A stretch of 64,000 bases of DNA from positions 7,068,001-7,132,000 of the forward strand of contig NZ_CP036525.1 in the NCBI RefSeq assembly GCF_007741535.1. The letters are read 5' to 3'. Origin of the DNA: Rubripirellula lacrimiformis. Lineage in GTDB: Bacteria > Planctomycetota > Planctomycetia > Pirellulales > Pirellulaceae. How positions within the stretch are numbered: position 1 is the stretch's first letter; every line of letters begins with the position of its first letter. Under the pieces are notes generated by a model that was not told the origin of the DNA, did no database searches, and saw only the letters and a program-made list of their open reading frames with translations. The position numbers and the translations under genes are program-made. Of the stretch, positions 27,144-36,470 are shown in pieces.

Positions 27144-28265
27144 ATGAAGGAAGGGAGTTCGTATGCACCGAATACCGGCTGCACATCCAGTGATCCATCC
27201 AAAGAAGCGCGAAAACCAGCCGAGGGGCACTCGACTTCGTTGACTCGCATTTATGCCAGAGTCGACCGGATCTTCTGCGCCATTACCGCAGTTCAGACGA
27301 CGATCATCTTCGCCGTGGCGATGATTGTTCCGCCTAGCAGGTGGCTGGAATCCGATGGGCTAGTGGGGCTAAGCATTTGGCTGTCACTGACGCTCGGCAC
27401 TCTGGTTTGTGTCATTCCATCGGCACTGACATTCCGATTCGCTGGTCAACCCATCGTGCGACATTCGTTCGCTGTTGCACAGGTCGCATGGTCGGCGATC
27501 CTGATCCATCTGTGTGGTGGCATAGCCGCCGTTCAGCTTTGCATCTTGGTATCGCTGGCGTTGCTGTCTCTGTACCGCGATGTGCGAGTCCTATTGACCG
27601 CCAGTTTCATCTCAGGCGCCGACTATCTGATCCGCAGCAATCTATGGCCTCAATCACTTTACGGTGATCGCGTCATGCTGCCCTATGAATGGCTAGAGCA
27701 TCTGAACTGGTTGATCCTGACGACCGGCTTCTTCGCGTTGACGAGCCACCGCAGCCATCAAGATGTGCAAAAGCTGTGCAAGGCCGAACAGAGTTTGGAC
27801 ACGGCCCGAACCGAATTAGCCAGTCGGGACAAAGTCGAGGACGAGCGTCAGAAAGCAGCCGCAGAAAAGGAGACTGCGATATGCGAAAACGCTTTGAACT
27901 CTGCCTTCGCCGGTTCCTTGACAACCGACCCCGATGCGCTGCAAGCGATCACCGCCATGTTGAAACGAATCAGTTTCTCTATCAACCTGCTTCACGAAAA
28001 GGCAGCGAAGAGCCGCGTGACCACGCTCGTGAAAGCCTCGCGAACCCTGAACGACCGAAAAGAGGACCTGGCGGACTACCTGACGAAAGATAGTCGCGGA
28101 ACGCACTTCCCAAGCATGCTAGCGGAGCTGACGCAAAAGTTGTCTAGCGAACGCGACGATCACCAACGAGAACTGCAGACGATCCAAAAAACCGTCCAGA
28201 CCCTCAGCCAGTTAATCGGCAACGCAGTGACACCCAACGAAAAGTTCGAGTCATGCGAAAAGTGA
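27144..28265 (+). CDS. Multipass membrane protein with kinase-type helical domain but no ATPase domain
   Basis: About 373 residues from ATG 27144, after a GGGGGC stretch; ATGs at 27105, 27117 and 27126 are in frame. The N-terminal 180 residues hold several hydrophobic helices (IFCAITAVQTTIIFAVAMIV; LSIWLSLTLGTLVCVIPSA; VAWSAILIHLCGGIAAVQLC; LILTTGFFAL). A coiled coil rich in Ala/Glu/Lys follows (about 200-255), then a helical segment (LADYLTKDSRGTHFPSMLAEL) strongly reminiscent of the region after the phospho-acceptor His in the two kinases downstream (LGHYLVHDKQGKHF; LADFVTLDPRGKQF). The HNVGN histidine and the ATP-binding domain are absent. It may be a membrane scaffold or regulator pairing with those kinases. 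The stop overlaps the next start by 13 bases. Confidence 0.7.
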   Translation: MKEGSSYAPNTGCTSSDPSKEARKPAEGHSTSLTRIYARVDRIFCAITAVQTTIIFAVAMIVPPSRWLESDGLVGLSIWLSLTLGTLVCVIPSALTFRFAGQPIVRHSFAVAQVAWSAILIHLCGGIAAVQLCILVSLALLSLYRDVRVLLTASFISGADYLIRSNLWPQSLYGDRVMLPYEWLEHLNWLILTTGFFALTSHRSHQDVQKLCKAEQSLDTARTELASRDKVEDERQKAAAEKETAICENALNSAFAGSLTTDPDALQAITAMLKRISFSINLLHEKAAKSRVTTLVKASRTLNDRKEDLADYLTKDSRGTHFPSMLAELTQKLSSERDDHQRELQTIQKTVQTLSQLIGNAVTPNEKFESCEK

Positions 28266-30709
28266 GGTCTCATCAGATCGAACAATCCGCGGATCCAAAC
28301 GGATGCGTGCTGGCAACGCTGTCGATGCAAGATCGATACGCCAAATGGTGCCATCAGGTGACGACGGCGTGGGGTGTGTTGGTGGTGTCGCTATTGCTGA
28401 CCGGATTAGCATGGCATTTGACAAATCGCCACGTGGATCGACGCAAACGCGACCACTTCAATTTTCGCATCGCAGAAGTGCAAAGCAAGATCGAAGAACG
28501 CATGCTGCAGTACGAGCAGGTGCTTCGCGATGGCGCTGCCCTGTACACCGCCAGCGAAAAAGTCACCCGACAAGAGTGGCGTGACTACGTCCGGCTGTGC
28601 CAGATCCCAGAGTATTTCCCTGGCATCCAAGCCATGGCGGTGTCCATCGTTGTGCACCCGGACGACAAGCAATCGCACATCGATTCGGTCCGCGCCGAAG
28701 GATTCCCCCACTATCAATTGCATCCCGAAGGTGATCGGGACCTGTACTCTGCGATCCTATTCATCGAACCCTTTGATTGGCGAAACCAGCGTGCCTTTGG
28801 ATACGACATGTATTCCGAAGCCGTTCGCCGCGAAGCGATGGACCGCGCCGCTAGATCCGGCGAACCGGCCGTATCCGGGAAGATCACACTGGTTCAGGAA
28901 ACCGATCATGACGTGCAAGCCGGCGTTCTTTGCTACCTGCCGGTCTACGCCAATCGGCCGCTATCGGATGCCGAGGAACGACGAGAGGCACTTCGAGGCT
29001 GGGTTTACGCCGCGTTTCGGCTAGACGACCTGATGGCTGGCATCGTGGGCGACAACATCACGGACATCTCGTTCCAAATTTTTGACACCGCAGACATCTC
29101 GCAGACCCAAATCCTATTTGACAGTGAAGGTGCGGATCCAAAGTCCGCGAAAGATCTTTCCGGTGGATTCATCCAACGCAAGATCGTCCCGGTATCAGGA
29201 CGCGATTGGACGATCCAGTTCGCAGCCACGTCCGGTTCCTTTGCCTCTGTTGATCCATTTCTCAGTCCTTCGGTTGCGATCGCTGGACTGCTGATCGACA
29301 TCCTGCTGTTTCTGGTGATCTCGTCGATCGGCCGCCAACGTTCGACGGCCCTCCGATTGGCCGAACAAATGACCAGGGAATTCAAAGAGAGCGAATCGTG
29401 CACACGTTCGATCCTAGAAAACGCATCTGACGCAATCTTGTTGGTCGCGATGGACGGGAAGATCGCGATTGCGAATGAAGCCGCCAATCGCATTTTCCAA
29501 CCCGAGCAATCTTCGGTCGGGGCCAACCCGCTGACGGAATCTTCATTCGACGACTATTTGGACAAGCAGACGTTTGCCGAGATCATTCATACCGCGACAT
29601 CCAGCGATGGTTTCGCCAACGGCTGCGAGGACGGAATCCTGGCTCGCTGCCGACGTCACGACGGCACAACATTCCGATGTCGCATGTCGATTGGCGCCGT
29701 CGATGGTGACGATGGCTACATCGTGATCGCAAGAGACGAAACCGCTCGGCTGGCATTCGAAAAAGAACTCGCCGAAACCAATCGCCAACTGGTCAGCGCG
29801 TCCCACAAGGCCGGCATGGCCGAAGTGGCTACAGGTGCCCTTCACAACGTGGGGAACTCCCTGAACGGTGTCAGTACTTCATCAAGCTTGATCGAAGCGA
29901 TGCTAGACGACAGCCCCATTTCTAGCCTGTCCAAAGCGGTCACCATGATCAATCAAAATCGCGACAACCTGGGACATTATCTAGTCCACGACAAACAAGG
30001 GAAGCATTTCGCCGCGTATCTGACTCAGGTGACCGCAGCCTTGGTCGACCAGAAGGAAAAGTTGGCCGAAGAAAACAGCCAACTCGGCGACCATGTTCGT
30101 CACATCAATCAGATCATTCGATCCCAGCAGGACCAAGCATCGTCGGCGGTTGTCGTGACGGAAGAATCGGTATCCGAACTGATGACCCAAGCGGCGTTGG
30201 TGAACTTTGGACGCCATCCCGATTACGACATTGTGATCGAACACAACTTCCAAACGCCCACGACGATCATGACCGATCGCAACAAAGTGTTGCAGGTGTT
30301 GGTCAACTTGGTTGCGAATGCGCAGGACGCCGTTCGTGATGTCATGGATACGGCCCGAACGGTATCCCTGTACGTGGAAGACCTCGACAACGAAGTGCGG
30401 TTCGTCGTCAGCGACAACGGGCCTGGAATCTCGGCAGTCGATCTGCCGAGAATTCGCGAATTCGGATTCACGACCAAAACCGATGGGCACGGATTTGGCC
30501 TGCATTCCTGCGCCATCGTGGCTGAGGAACTTCACGGCGACCTGCAGATCCAGAACAACGCCTCCGGAGTCGGAGCCCGGTTCACATTGATTCTTCCGTT
30601 GTCGAATCCGGATAGCGTGCCAAACCAAGGATCCAGATTGGTTCCCGTGATGGCCGTTGCCGACGTCCACTCGCCGGCAGTGGAACCAACCGTGGGAGCC
30701 GACAGATGA
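28253..30709 (+). CDS. CHASE-PAS sensor histidine kinase (HNVGN type)
   Basis: 818 residues. Membrane helix at about 38-56; a periplasmic CHASE domain at about 70-265 (YFPGIQAMAVSIVV, YHLHPEG-like YQLHPEG, FGYDMYSE); second helix at about 340-360; PAS at about 383-500; phospho-acceptor H531 in ALHNVGNSLN; ATPase domain at about 630-790 with VNLVANAQDAV (N box), VVSDNGPGI and GHGFGLHS. CHASE domains bind small extracellular ligands, best known from cytokinin receptors. The HNVGN motif replaces the usual HE-x-x-N/T and marks a sensor-kinase subgroup. There is no attached receiver, so phosphate must go to a separate regulator, probably the hybrid or REC-HDOD proteins encoded downstream. The end overlaps the binding-protein gene by 4 bases. 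Confidence 0.92.
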   Translation: MRKVRSHQIEQSADPNGCVLATLSMQDRYAKWCHQVTTAWGVLVVSLLLTGLAWHLTNRHVDRRKRDHFNFRIAEVQSKIEERMLQYEQVLRDGAALYTASEKVTRQEWRDYVRLCQIPEYFPGIQAMAVSIVVHPDDKQSHIDSVRAEGFPHYQLHPEGDRDLYSAILFIEPFDWRNQRAFGYDMYSEAVRREAMDRAARSGEPAVSGKITLVQETDHDVQAGVLCYLPVYANRPLSDAEERREALRGWVYAAFRLDDLMAGIVGDNITDISFQIFDTADISQTQILFDSEGADPKSAKDLSGGFIQRKIVPVSGRDWTIQFAATSGSFASVDPFLSPSVAIAGLLIDILLFLVISSIGRQRSTALRLAEQMTREFKESESCTRSILENASDAILLVAMDGKIAIANEAANRIFQPEQSSVGANPLTESSFDDYLDKQTFAEIIHTATSSDGFANGCEDGILARCRRHDGTTFRCRMSIGAVDGDDGYIVIARDETARLAFEKELAETNRQLVSASHKAGMAEVATGALHNVGNSLNGVSTSSSLIEAMLDDSPISSLSKAVTMINQNRDNLGHYLVHDKQGKHFAAYLTQVTAALVDQKEKLAEENSQLGDHVRHINQIIRSQQDQASSAVVVTEESVSELMTQAALVNFGRHPDYDIVIEHNFQTPTTIMTDRNKVLQVLVNLVANAQDAVRDVMDTARTVSLYVEDLDNEVRFVVSDNGPGISAVDLPRIREFGFTTKTDGHGFGLHSCAIVAEELHGDLQIQNNASGVGARFTLILPLSNPDSVPNQGSRLVPVMAVADVHSPAVEPTVGADR

Positions 30710-31935
30710 TTTTTCCAGACACGGGTCACCGATATTCAATCTGTGCCACGATCGTCGTTTGCTGCGTTGTGTTGTTTGCACCATCACCGCTAAGGGCTGC
30801 GACACACGATCCAAACACGAACATCGTATTGGGCATGTCCACAGCGTTATCCGGGCCTGCGAGCGACTTGGGCATCAACATGAAGCTTGGCGTGGACTTG
30901 GCATTGAAAGACGTCAACCACCGCGGCGGCATAGGCGGCAAGCCGATCCGTTTGGTTGCGTTGGACGATGGCTACGAACCCGCCAGAACGATCATCAACA
31001 TGCGGCAACTGATCGAAAAAGAAAATGTTCTCGGTGTGATCGGCAATGTGGGCACACCGACCGCGATCGCTGCGGTTCCGATTGCAAACGAAACTCGCAC
31101 ACCGTTTTTGGCAGCCTACTCTGGCGCCGGCGTTCTGCGACGCGATCCGCCCGACCGATATGTCGTCAACTATCGCGCCAGTTACGCAGAAGAAACCACC
31201 GCAATGGTCAATGCTTTGATCACGCAGGTTGGATTGAAGCCGACCGAGGTCGCGTTCTTTACTCAGCGCGACGGATATGGCGACGCCGGATTCATCGGTG
31301 GCATCCAGGCACTGAAGAAACATGGTCTTCAAAGTGAGAACCAAATCGTACACGGACGCTATGAACGCAACACACTAGCGGTTGAACTGGCGTTGGCCGA
31401 GATCATGCTGCACAAGGTACCGCCGAAAGCCATCATCATGGTCGGGGCATACGCCCCCTGCGCCCAGTTCATTCGATTGGCCAAATCGATGGACTATCAC
31501 GGTCTGTTTCTGAACGTTTCATTTGTGGGGTCGCTGTCACTGGCACGCGAATTGGCGGAACAGTCCACCGGCGTGATCGTCACGCAGGTCGTTCCGCATC
31601 CGAATTCCGAATTGCCGATCGCCATCCGCTATCGGCAGGCGATGCAGCAGTTCGGTCCCCAACCTGCGGACTACAGTTTCGGGTCGCTGGAAGGTTTCAT
31701 CGCCGCCCGCATCTTGATATCCGCGTTGCAATCGAAGCACTTTGACGGAGGCCGCGAAAGCGTCATTCGTTCGCTCGAATCGATGGGCGACTTCCCCATG
31801 GGGTTGCCCGAACCGCTTCGATTGACCACCACCGATCATCAAGCCAGCCATATGGTTTGGCCAACCGTATTGATCAACGGATCCGTGGTGCCGATCGAAT
31901 GGTCGGATCTGTCCGGGGAGCGAACCCGTGAATAG
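30706..31935 (+). CDS. Periplasmic binding protein, branched-chain amino acid type (Peripla_BP_6)
   Basis: 409 residues with a signal peptide (ICATIVVCCVVLFAPSPLRA, cut near residue 32). The mature part opens with IVLGMSTALSGPASDLG and LGVDLALKDVNHRGGIGG, the standard start of LivJ/UrtA/AmiC-type binding proteins, and continues with LGVIGNVGTPTAIAAVPIAN. The fold is complete and normal in length. No permease or ATP-binding genes adjoin it; instead it overlaps a sensor kinase gene on each side (4 bases upstream, 8 downstream). That context points to a sensory ligand-binding partner for one or both kinases rather than an import system. The ligand is unknown; amides, urea or branched amino acids are typical for the family. 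Confidence 0.88.
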   Translation: MIFPDTGHRYSICATIVVCCVVLFAPSPLRAATHDPNTNIVLGMSTALSGPASDLGINMKLGVDLALKDVNHRGGIGGKPIRLVALDDGYEPARTIINMRQLIEKENVLGVIGNVGTPTAIAAVPIANETRTPFLAAYSGAGVLRRDPPDRYVVNYRASYAEETTAMVNALITQVGLKPTEVAFFTQRDGYGDAGFIGGIQALKKHGLQSENQIVHGRYERNTLAVELALAEIMLHKVPPKAIIMVGAYAPCAQFIRLAKSMDYHGLFLNVSFVGSLSLARELAEQSTGVIVTQVVPHPNSELPIAIRYRQAMQQFGPQPADYSFGSLEGFIAARILISALQSKHFDGGRESVIRSLESMGDFPMGLPEPLRLTTTDHQASHMVWPTVLINGSVVPIEWSDLSGERTRE

Positions 31936-34423
31936 ATCCACCGCCAAGAAAGCCACCCAGTCGCCCCTGCAACGCACGGGCCTGGTTTGGTTATTGACCG
32001 CCGTCGGATTAAGCACCGTAGCAATCGTGCTGGCGGCCTCGTTCTGGTCGCTCGTTCGAATTCGCGCCGATCGTGTTGCCAGCGACAAATTGCTGGCCGA
32101 AGTATCCAGCATCGCCAATCGTGGCGATCGAGTTGTGGAACATTTCGGACGTAATTCGCTGCGACTATTGAATGACAACACCGCCAATCAGGGATTGGAC
32201 CTTCAACAGCATCTGTCCTACCAAACGGATTCATGGTTGGACGCATCGATTGAAATTGACCAGCGCATCGCCGGCACGGTCGACGAACTGGTTTCATTCA
32301 CCAACGAGATTCAGCTGCTGAATTTCAGCTGTCACCGGCTGGCAATCAAACGAGCTCGCATTCGCGGAATGCGATCCGCTGGAATTCGCGAATCCGAAGC
32401 AGCAATCCTGCATCTGCAAAGGATCCTAAGTTCCGCCGAGGGGACACGGATGCTGGAACTTGCCAAGGACTTTCAAATTTACAAACGACTAGACGGAAAG
32501 GCTGCACAGGAAGCGGCCCAACAGTTTCTAGAGATCTGGTCTACGCAATTCATTCAGTCGGAAGTTGGGCGAGACCTGGACGAATTGCTGCTGTTGCACC
32601 AACAACTGATTGCCGAAACCAACCGCGACGCACTGATTGATTTACGAGACAATCAGATCAAGCCTCGTTTCGATCGATTGCGGCGCATCTTCGAATCGCA
32701 ATTACCGGAAACGGCGACGGCCGAAGTCGTTGCAATCGACTCGGATCGTTACGACGAGGCAACCACAGCCCCCGCCGCCGACCCGCGTCTGGATGCACTG
32801 CAACAACTGGAAACAGCGTTTCTAGGCGTTGGTTTCACGTATGACCGAGGACGACAATCCATCTTGATGGGACGCGGTGGGTTGTATCAGAGCTGCGCAC
32901 AATGGTTAGAAGTCGAAGCGGAACGCGAACTGTTGAAGTCGAGCCGTGTCGAACACCTAAGCAGGTATGCCAAGGTCAAAGATCAACTGCTTCAGCGTTC
33001 CGCCAAAACAACCAGCGATTCGGCCCACCAAGCCACCGCACTGGTTGCGAAAGCGTCGATGACCATTCTTGTGATCGGCTTGCTTTCGGCCGTGGTGTTC
33101 TTGATCCTGGCCAAAATGATTGCCAAGACGATCTCGTCCCAACTGAACACGCTGTCGCAGCAGTCCATTGAACTCAAGGCCGCCAAGGCGGAAGCGGACA
33201 AACTTTCGCTGGTCGCAAAACACACATCCAACTCCGTCGTGATCACCGATTCGGCGTCTAGAATCGAATGGGTCAATGATGGATTCACTCGGATCACGGG
33301 GTACGCCCCCAAGGAAGTCATCGGTTTAGTGCCGGGACACTTCTTGCCGGGCGAAGACACCGATCCAAGGACCGTCGAACTGATCCGCGCTGCGATGTTA
33401 GAACGCAAAGGTTTCGACGTCGAACTGATCAACTATCACAAAGATGGAACGCCCTATTGGATTGCAACGGAAGTGCGTCCAATTCGCGACAGTGATGGAT
33501 CGGTGATGAACTTCATTGCGATCGGATCCGACATTACCAGTCGAAAGACGGCAGACAGGGAACGCGAACTTCTGGCCAGCGAATTGCAGGCCAGCGCCCG
33601 CCAGGCCGGGATGGCCGAACTTGCCGGCGAAGTGCTCCATAACGTAGGAAACGCGTTGAACAGCATCAACGTATCGGCACAAACGCTGCGTGACCGATTT
33701 GATTCGCCCACCTGCGAACATCTAACGAAAGCATCCCAACTGATCTGTGATCACGAGGATCAACTCGCCGACTTCGTCACCCTTGACCCTCGCGGCAAAC
33801 AGTTCCCGAACTTCTTTCGGCAACTGGCTTCGGTGGCAACATCCGATCGTCAATCGCAATTGGACGAAGTCCGCGAATTGATCGAAAAGATTGATCACGT
33901 AAAAGAGATCGTTGCATGCCAGCAAGCATTTTCCAACCAACGTTCACCTCGTGAACCCGCATCCCCCGTCACGGTCGCCGAACAGGCGATCAAAATGAAT
34001 ATCGCATCGTTGGGGTATCACGGCATTCGCTTGGAAAGAGACTTCGAATCCGGTTCGGATGTCTTGCTGGAAAAACACTCCATCATCCAAGTTCTGATGA
34101 ACCTGATCAAAAATGCCAAGGAATCGGTAGTGGCCGCCGACATGGCCGATCCCTGCATCAAGGTTTCCATCCGACGCCGACCTCACGAAATCACTTTCAT
34201 CGTGTCCGACAACGGCATGGGCATTGCCAAAGAAAACTTTGTGGAAGTCTTTCGTCACGGGTACACAACCAAAGAATCCGGACAGGGCTATGGACTGCAT
34301 TCATCCGGCAACATGGCCCAAGACTTGGGCGGATCGCTATCGGCCGCTAGCGAAGGCGAGCGGCGCGGAGCCACTTTCACACTGACCGTTCCAACCATCG
34401 AGATCACATCATGTATCGCGTAG
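31928..34423 (+). CDS. PAS sensor histidine kinase (HNVGN type)
   Basis: 831 residues from GTG 31928, with GGGGAG just upstream. Membrane helix at about 18-42; a large, mostly helical periplasmic region (about 45-375) containing HQQLIAETNRDALIDLRDNQ; second helix at about 377-397; PAS at about 425-540 (FTRITGYAPKEVIGLVPGHF); phospho-acceptor H571 in VLHNVGNALN; ATPase domain with VLMNLIKNAKESV, IVSDNGMGI and GQGYGLHSSG. It is related to the kinase at 28253 in the catalytic half but has a different sensor half. The helical periplasmic domain suits contact with a binding protein, and the binding protein is encoded directly upstream with overlapping ends. Confidence 0.9.
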   Translation: MNRSTAKKATQSPLQRTGLVWLLTAVGLSTVAIVLAASFWSLVRIRADRVASDKLLAEVSSIANRGDRVVEHFGRNSLRLLNDNTANQGLDLQQHLSYQTDSWLDASIEIDQRIAGTVDELVSFTNEIQLLNFSCHRLAIKRARIRGMRSAGIRESEAAILHLQRILSSAEGTRMLELAKDFQIYKRLDGKAAQEAAQQFLEIWSTQFIQSEVGRDLDELLLLHQQLIAETNRDALIDLRDNQIKPRFDRLRRIFESQLPETATAEVVAIDSDRYDEATTAPAADPRLDALQQLETAFLGVGFTYDRGRQSILMGRGGLYQSCAQWLEVEAERELLKSSRVEHLSRYAKVKDQLLQRSAKTTSDSAHQATALVAKASMTILVIGLLSAVVFLILAKMIAKTISSQLNTLSQQSIELKAAKAEADKLSLVAKHTSNSVVITDSASRIEWVNDGFTRITGYAPKEVIGLVPGHFLPGEDTDPRTVELIRAAMLERKGFDVELINYHKDGTPYWIATEVRPIRDSDGSVMNFIAIGSDITSRKTADRERELLASELQASARQAGMAELAGEVLHNVGNALNSINVSAQTLRDRFDSPTCEHLTKASQLICDHEDQLADFVTLDPRGKQFPNFFRQLASVATSDRQSQLDEVRELIEKIDHVKEIVACQQAFSNQRSPREPASPVTVAEQAIKMNIASLGYHGIRLERDFESGSDVLLEKHSIIQVLMNLIKNAKESVVAADMADPCIKVSIRRRPHEITFIVSDNGMGIAKENFVEVFRHGYTTKESGQGYGLHSSGNMAQDLGGSLSAASEGERRGATFTLTVPTIEITSCIA

Positions 34424-34653
34424 TCCTGCTGGCCGGTTCCGCGTTGCGATGGGGCGTCTGTGTGACGGTTGCGACGACTTGGTGGGCATCCGTTTCCAAC
34501 TTGGAAAACAACCAACCCAATCGATCGCAGTTACAGCAATCCCATGAACGACGACCAGATCCAACGTCCGTCGATTTGGCATTCGCTAGCCAGCGGAGCC
34601 ATCCCGCCGGCGCCGCATTCCAACCACTTCCACTGATTCGACAGTCACTGTAA
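34411..34653 (+). CDS. Small protein with N-terminal hydrophobic segment, unknown function
   Basis: 80 residues. ATG 34411 overlaps the kinase stop by 13 bases and its TAA overlaps the next ATG (TAATG at 34651-34655), so it fills the gap between two genes exactly. Residues 4-28 are hydrophobic (VVLLAGSALRWGVCVTVATTWW) and could be a membrane anchor or signal peptide; the rest is polar, rich in Gln, Pro and Arg. No family recognised. The fit between neighbours argues for a real gene; the lack of conserved features argues for caution. Confidence 0.45.
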   Translation: MYRVVLLAGSALRWGVCVTVATTWWASVSNLENNQPNRSQLQQSHERRPDPTSVDLAFASQRSHPAGAAFQPLPLIRQSL

Positions 34654-36410
34654 TGATTAGCAACGAAACCAAACCGCGGATTCTGATCATCGATGACAAC
34701 CCATCGATTCACTTGGACTTCCGAAAGATCCTGGTCGCTGATACCGAATCCCAGAACCTTCTAGACGCGGCACTTGCGTTTTTCGGTGATGACGATGCAC
34801 CGCAGGACGACGGGGGATACAAGCTGGACGTCGAATTGGACTCAGCACACCAGGGCGAAGAGGGCTATCAGAAGACGCTGGCGGCCGTCGAAGAGGGGCG
34901 TCCCTACACGCTTGCGTTCTGTGACATGCGGATGCCACCCGGCTGGGACGGACTGACCACGATTGAACACCTGTGGAAAGCAGACCCTCATTTGCAAGTC
35001 GTGATCTGCAGCGCTTACTCAGATTCCACCTGGTCGGAAATCACCAAACGTCTCGGTCGCTCGGATCGTCTTCTAATCCTAAAAAAGCCTTTCGACAACG
35101 CCGAGGTCATGCAGTTGGCGGTTGCGTTGATCGAAAAACGGCGATTGATCAGCCTAGCGTCGTTGAAGCGAGAGGAACTGGAACAACGGGTCGAAGAGCG
35201 AACCGTGCAGTTGAAAGAACGCGACCAAGCTTTACGCCAAAAGCGAAAACTTGAAGCGCTCGGATCGCTGGCTGGCGGAATTGCCCATGAATTCAATAAC
35301 CTTTTGCAAGCCATCATGGGCTATACGAATTTCGCCATGGAAGACCTTTGCCAAGATGAACAGCCTTACGACGACTTGTCGCATGCCATGGAAGCAACCT
35401 CGCGAGCCACAGCGATCACGGCCGAACTACTGAAGTTCAGCCGCCAATCGCCTCCTGAAAAATCGATTCGACAAGCCAACGAAATCATCGACACGATGAC
35501 CGTTCTGCTGAAGCCCCTGCTTTCGTCGCGGATCGAAATGAGTGTCGAAATGTGCGACGACCCCGGGTTCGTGTCGGTCGACTTGGATCAACTTTCCCAG
35601 GCCCTAATGAATCTATGCATCAACGCTCGGGATGCGATGGAAGACGGTGGCAAGCTATCGATCCAACTTTATCGTCAATCGAGTACCGACAAAACGGATT
35701 GTGCAAGGAGGCCCGGGTCATTGGAATGCGGGCCGAGCGATTTCGTGGTGATTGCTGTCACGGACAACGGCAGCGGAATGTCGGAAGATATCGTCGAAAG
35801 GATTTTCGAACCGTTCTATACGACCAAGGAAGTCGGAAAGGGCACCGGGTTGGGATTGTCGATGGTGTTTGGAACGTTGGAAGATCACGGCGGCTGCGTC
35901 ACAGTGGAAAGCAGCGAAGGAAGCGGATCGACTTTCCGACTGTTCCTGCCGTTGGTCAGTGAACCAGTCGAAGATTCGCTTTGCCCGATCGCTAGCGACG
36001 AATCCGCTTGGACGGGCGGAACGGAAACGATTCTGTTGGCCGAAGACGATGCAATCGTCCGCCAAATCACCGCCCGAGTCCTGATCAGCGAAGGCTACAC
36101 CGTGATCGAAGCGGTCGATGGTCAAGACGCGATTTCGAAGATCAACGAGAATCCGGATTCCATCCAGCTGGCGCTGTTAGACATCATCATGCCGCATCAA
36201 AGTGGCCATGACGTGGCTCGGCATCTGGCCGAAGTCAGTCCTGAAACCCCAGTGATTTTCTGTACCGGCTACGACGCTGCGTTGAATGACGACGCAGGGT
36301 CGGAACTTCAAACCTCCCAGCGGCTGATCCGCAAACCAATCTATCCATCAACTCTATTGCAGGAAGTACGCCGGATGCTTGATTCCCATCTGGCTTGTCT
36401 GACTCTTTGA
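34653..36410 (+). CDS. Hybrid histidine kinase with receivers at both ends (REC-HisKA-HATPase-REC)
   Basis: 585 residues with no membrane helix. The N-terminal receiver (ILIIDDNPSIHLDF; phospho-acceptor D91 in FCDMRMPPGWDG) is longer than usual, with an acidic insertion after ILVADTE. A coiled coil follows (RVEERTVQLKERDQALRQK), then the H box GGIAHEFNNLLQ with H212, N box LMNLCINARDAM, VTDNGSGM and GKGTGLGLSM. The C-terminal receiver carries D510 in LLDIIMPHQSG. The soluble form, with an input receiver, suggests it accepts phosphate from the two membrane kinases encoded upstream and relays it. It starts inside the stop of the small gene and is followed after 60 bases by the REC-HDOD gene. 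Confidence 0.93.
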   Translation: MISNETKPRILIIDDNPSIHLDFRKILVADTESQNLLDAALAFFGDDDAPQDDGGYKLDVELDSAHQGEEGYQKTLAAVEEGRPYTLAFCDMRMPPGWDGLTTIEHLWKADPHLQVVICSAYSDSTWSEITKRLGRSDRLLILKKPFDNAEVMQLAVALIEKRRLISLASLKREELEQRVEERTVQLKERDQALRQKRKLEALGSLAGGIAHEFNNLLQAIMGYTNFAMEDLCQDEQPYDDLSHAMEATSRATAITAELLKFSRQSPPEKSIRQANEIIDTMTVLLKPLLSSRIEMSVEMCDDPGFVSVDLDQLSQALMNLCINARDAMEDGGKLSIQLYRQSSTDKTDCARRPGSLECGPSDFVVIAVTDNGSGMSEDIVERIFEPFYTTKEVGKGTGLGLSMVFGTLEDHGGCVTVESSEGSGSTFRLFLPLVSEPVEDSLCPIASDESAWTGGTETILLAEDDAIVRQITARVLISEGYTVIEAVDGQDAISKINENPDSIQLALLDIIMPHQSGHDVARHLAEVSPETPVIFCTGYDAALNDDAGSELQTSQRLIRKPIYPSTLLQEVRRMLDSHLACLTL

Positions 36411-36470
36411 GCTTTTCGAATGCTCTACAACGGCACGCAATCTTTCGTCGCGTTTGACACAACTAAAACT

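Noticed and set aside
30706-31935. Branched-chain amino acid import operon
   Set aside because: Only the binding protein is present; no permease or ATP-binding gene lies on either side.
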